Source: JBDKGD01 sp964513095 (GTDB lineage: Bacteria; Patescibacteriota; Minisyncoccia; UBA6257; 2-01-FULL-56-20). From it: 13,888 bases of DNA. The translations under genes and the position numbers were made by a program. Of the stretch, positions 12,519 to 13,888 are shown piece by piece. The stretch is from positions 1 through 13,888 of the forward strand of contig CAZELH010000020.1 in the NCBI GenBank assembly GCA_964513095.1, written 5' to 3'. The notes below the pieces were generated by a model. It saw only the letters and a program-made list of their open reading frames with translations. It was not told the origin of the DNA and ran no database searches. Within the stretch, counting starts at the first letter, position 1, and every line of letters begins with the position of its first letter.

Positions 12519-13831
12519 TTTTTTGTTACGGTTGTTACTGCTTTTTTGAATGTTTCGGCTCTTTCGACATAACTTTTGAACTGGTCAAAACTGGCGGAGG
12601 CGGGCGAGAGAACGATGTTGATTGTCGACTGAAGAGAGTGCTTTGCTTCTTTCCATGCGTCACGTACCGCTTCTTCGAGCGTTTCGTATTCTGTCACCGT
12701 TATTTTTTTACCCACTTTTTTTATTGCGTCTGCTAATTTTTTTCTGTTTTCGCCGTAGAGGAGTACGTGCCAGTGTGCCTTGGATTTGGAGAGCGCCATT
12801 ACCAATGGTTGGACTGATAAATTTTTGTCGTGACCACCGGCAAGGAGAAAATTTTCTCCTGACGTAAATGCAGTAATTGCGGCGGCTGTTGCGGTTGGAT
12901 TGGTAGCAGCCGAGTCGTTGTAGAAGGTGATGGTTTGTTTTTCTTTTGTTTTTATTCTCTTTATTGACTCTAGTCGGTGCGGGACGCCGCGAAATGTTTT
13001 TAGTGCTTCTTTTATTGTTTCTTTTGAAACCCCCACTGCGTGGGCGATGGCGCATGCCATATTGATATTTTTGAGTGAGTGAGTGCCGGGGACGCGAATC
13101 TCATCGCTTTGTACGCTGTATCCTTTTTCTTCTACCGGATATTTTTTTCCATCACTCGCCAAGGCGATTTTTTTGCTTCCTTTGTTGTGGGGAAAATAAA
13201 ATACCGCGTCATTTTCTTTTTGATGTTTTATAATGTTTGTTTTTGCCATTTGATATTCCGCCATATTTTTGTGCACATCGAGGTGATCGGGGAATATCTC
13301 TGTGATTCCCGCAATATGAGGAGAGATCGTCGTATCTTGGAGCTGAAAGCTTGAGAGTTCTAAAATAACCCATGATTTTTTCGTGAGTTTTGGAAGAATA
13401 TCTAGGGCGGGAGTACCAATGTTGCCAGCGAGATACACTTTGTATTTTGCTTTTTTGAGTATGTGATAGAGCGCTGATACAGTTGTCGTCTTTCCTTTGC
13501 TTCCCGTAATCCCGATGATGGGCGCGGGGCATTTTTCAAAAAAAATTTTTGTGGCACTTGTTACGATGCGTCCTGCTTTTATCGCTTTTTGAATTTCTGG
13601 TTTTTTGTAATAGATCCCTGGTGAGCGAATGATGATGTCAAACTGGTCGAGATTTTCTAGGTACTCTTCCCCTGTGACTACCGATGTATTTTTCGGTGCT
13701 TTTGGTATCTTATTTCTGTCGAGAATGGTAATTTCGGCATTTTTATACCGAGGATCTTTTCTCAAAAAAGAAAGCGCTGATTTTCCTTCGCGACTGAAGC
13801 CGATAATTGCTATGTTTTGCGAGTGCAACAT
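12515..13831 (-). CDS. murD: UDP-N-acetylmuramoylalanine--D-glutamate ligase
   Basis: A 438-aa cytoplasmic Mur ligase that adds D-Glu to UDP-MurNAc-L-Ala using ATP. IAIIGFSREGKSAL (7-20) begins the UDP-substrate Rossmann domain. The ATP loop is GITGSKGKTTT (107-117), with GNIGTP (136-141), ELSSFQL (158-164) and PDHLDVH (181-187) in the central domain. The C-terminal domain opens with YNDSAATNP (304-312) and has AGGHDKN (331-337). The common MurD signature has Lys where this has Ala308. The ATG is only 6 bases from the 3' end of the upstream tRNA(CAU), with no SD, so the mRNA is probably released by tRNA processing. It overlaps the hydrolase-like gene by 4 bases. Confidence 0.95.
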   Translation of the reverse strand: MLHSQNIAIIGFSREGKSALSFLRKDPRYKNAEITILDRNKIPKAPKNTSVVTGEEYLENLDQFDIIIRSPGIYYKKPEIQKAIKAGRIVTSATKIFFEKCPAPIIGITGSKGKTTTVSALYHILKKAKYKVYLAGNIGTPALDILPKLTKKSWVILELSSFQLQDTTISPHIAGITEIFPDHLDVHKNMAEYQMAKTNIIKHQKENDAVFYFPHNKGSKKIALASDGKKYPVEEKGYSVQSDEIRVPGTHSLKNINMACAIAHAVGVSKETIKEALKTFRGVPHRLESIKRIKTKEKQTITFYNDSAATNPTATAAAITAFTSGENFLLAGGHDKNLSVQPLVMALSKSKAHWHVLLYGENRKKLADAIKKVGKKITVTEYETLEEAVRDAWKEAKHSLQSTINIVLSPASASFDQFKSYVERAETFKKAVTTVTKK

Positions 13832-13837
13832 TGTTTG

Positions 13838-13888
13838 TTGCGGGGGAGGGATTCGAACCCCCGTCTACTGGTTATGAGCCAGTCATGC
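13838..13888 (-). tRNA. tRNA(CAU), partial: elongator tRNA-Met or tRNA-Ile2
   Basis: The 3' two-thirds of a tRNA cut by the window edge. The anticodon stem ACTGG/CCAGT (13883-13879 with 13871-13867) holds loop CTCATAA with anticodon CAT (13876-13874). The T stem is GGGGG/CCCTC with loop TTCGAAT (one G-T pair), the acceptor strand CCCCGCA and the discriminator A. No CCA is encoded. The anticodon stem lacks the three G-C pairs of initiators and the visible D-stem has A at position 24, both pointing to an elongator tRNA-Met or a tRNA-Ile2. The A72-A73 end is initiator-like, so the missing 5' strand is needed. Confidence 0.85.

Overview
The window reads as a bacterial chromosome segment, most likely from the Candidate Phyla Radiation (Patescibacteria, Parcubacteria-like). 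This is inferred from compact genes, many starts with no Shine-Dalgarno (SD) sequence directly behind a -10 box, small lineage-specific secreted proteins, an HHLIPKSR-type protein common in that group, and the prfB-ftsE-ftsX cluster. TAA, TAG and TGA are all used as stops and RF2 is present, so the genetic code looks standard. No phage, transposase or CRISPR genes are visible.

Layout. 1-408: minus-strand HTH regulator with a consensus promoter and a strong terminator. 534-1522: plus-strand Cdd1-type helix-hairpin-helix protein and a PAP2_C membrane enzyme. 1568-1809: promoter, a broken 5' tRNA-Thr half, an intact tRNA-Thr(CGU), and a broken 3' tRNA-Thr half; each broken half carries a GC-rich hairpin. 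1854-4485: prfB (with a programmed +1 frameshift), ftsE and ftsX, ending at a two-way terminator. 4517-5719: minus-strand secreted trypsin-fold pseudoprotease and a basic HNH-like protein. 5836-8802: plus-strand SpoU-type RNA methyltransferase, anchored DUF192 protein, 377-aa secreted protein of unknown function and a 2-Cys peroxiredoxin. 8869-9649: minus-strand HECWH zincin whose 5' end is broken by a 10-bp tandem duplication. 9715-11489: gatA and gatC. 11578-11980: two small hypothetical proteins (88 aa and a 42-aa membrane protein). 12084-13888: tRNA(CAU), murD and a NlpC/P60-like putative hydrolase on the minus strand.

Functional themes are translation (RF2, tRNA-Thr, GatCA transamidation, RNA methylation) and envelope or division (FtsEX, MurD, a putative peptidoglycan hydrolase, a PAP2_C lipid enzyme). 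FtsEX, MurD and the hydrolase could act in one wall synthesis and division programme.

I do not see a clear new multi-gene defence or mobile system. The observations most worth following are the 10-bp duplication that splits the zincin ORF, the tRNA-Thr halves with hairpins, the altered RF2 frameshift site, the division of genes into leaderless and strongly SD-led starts, and the secreted pseudoprotease.
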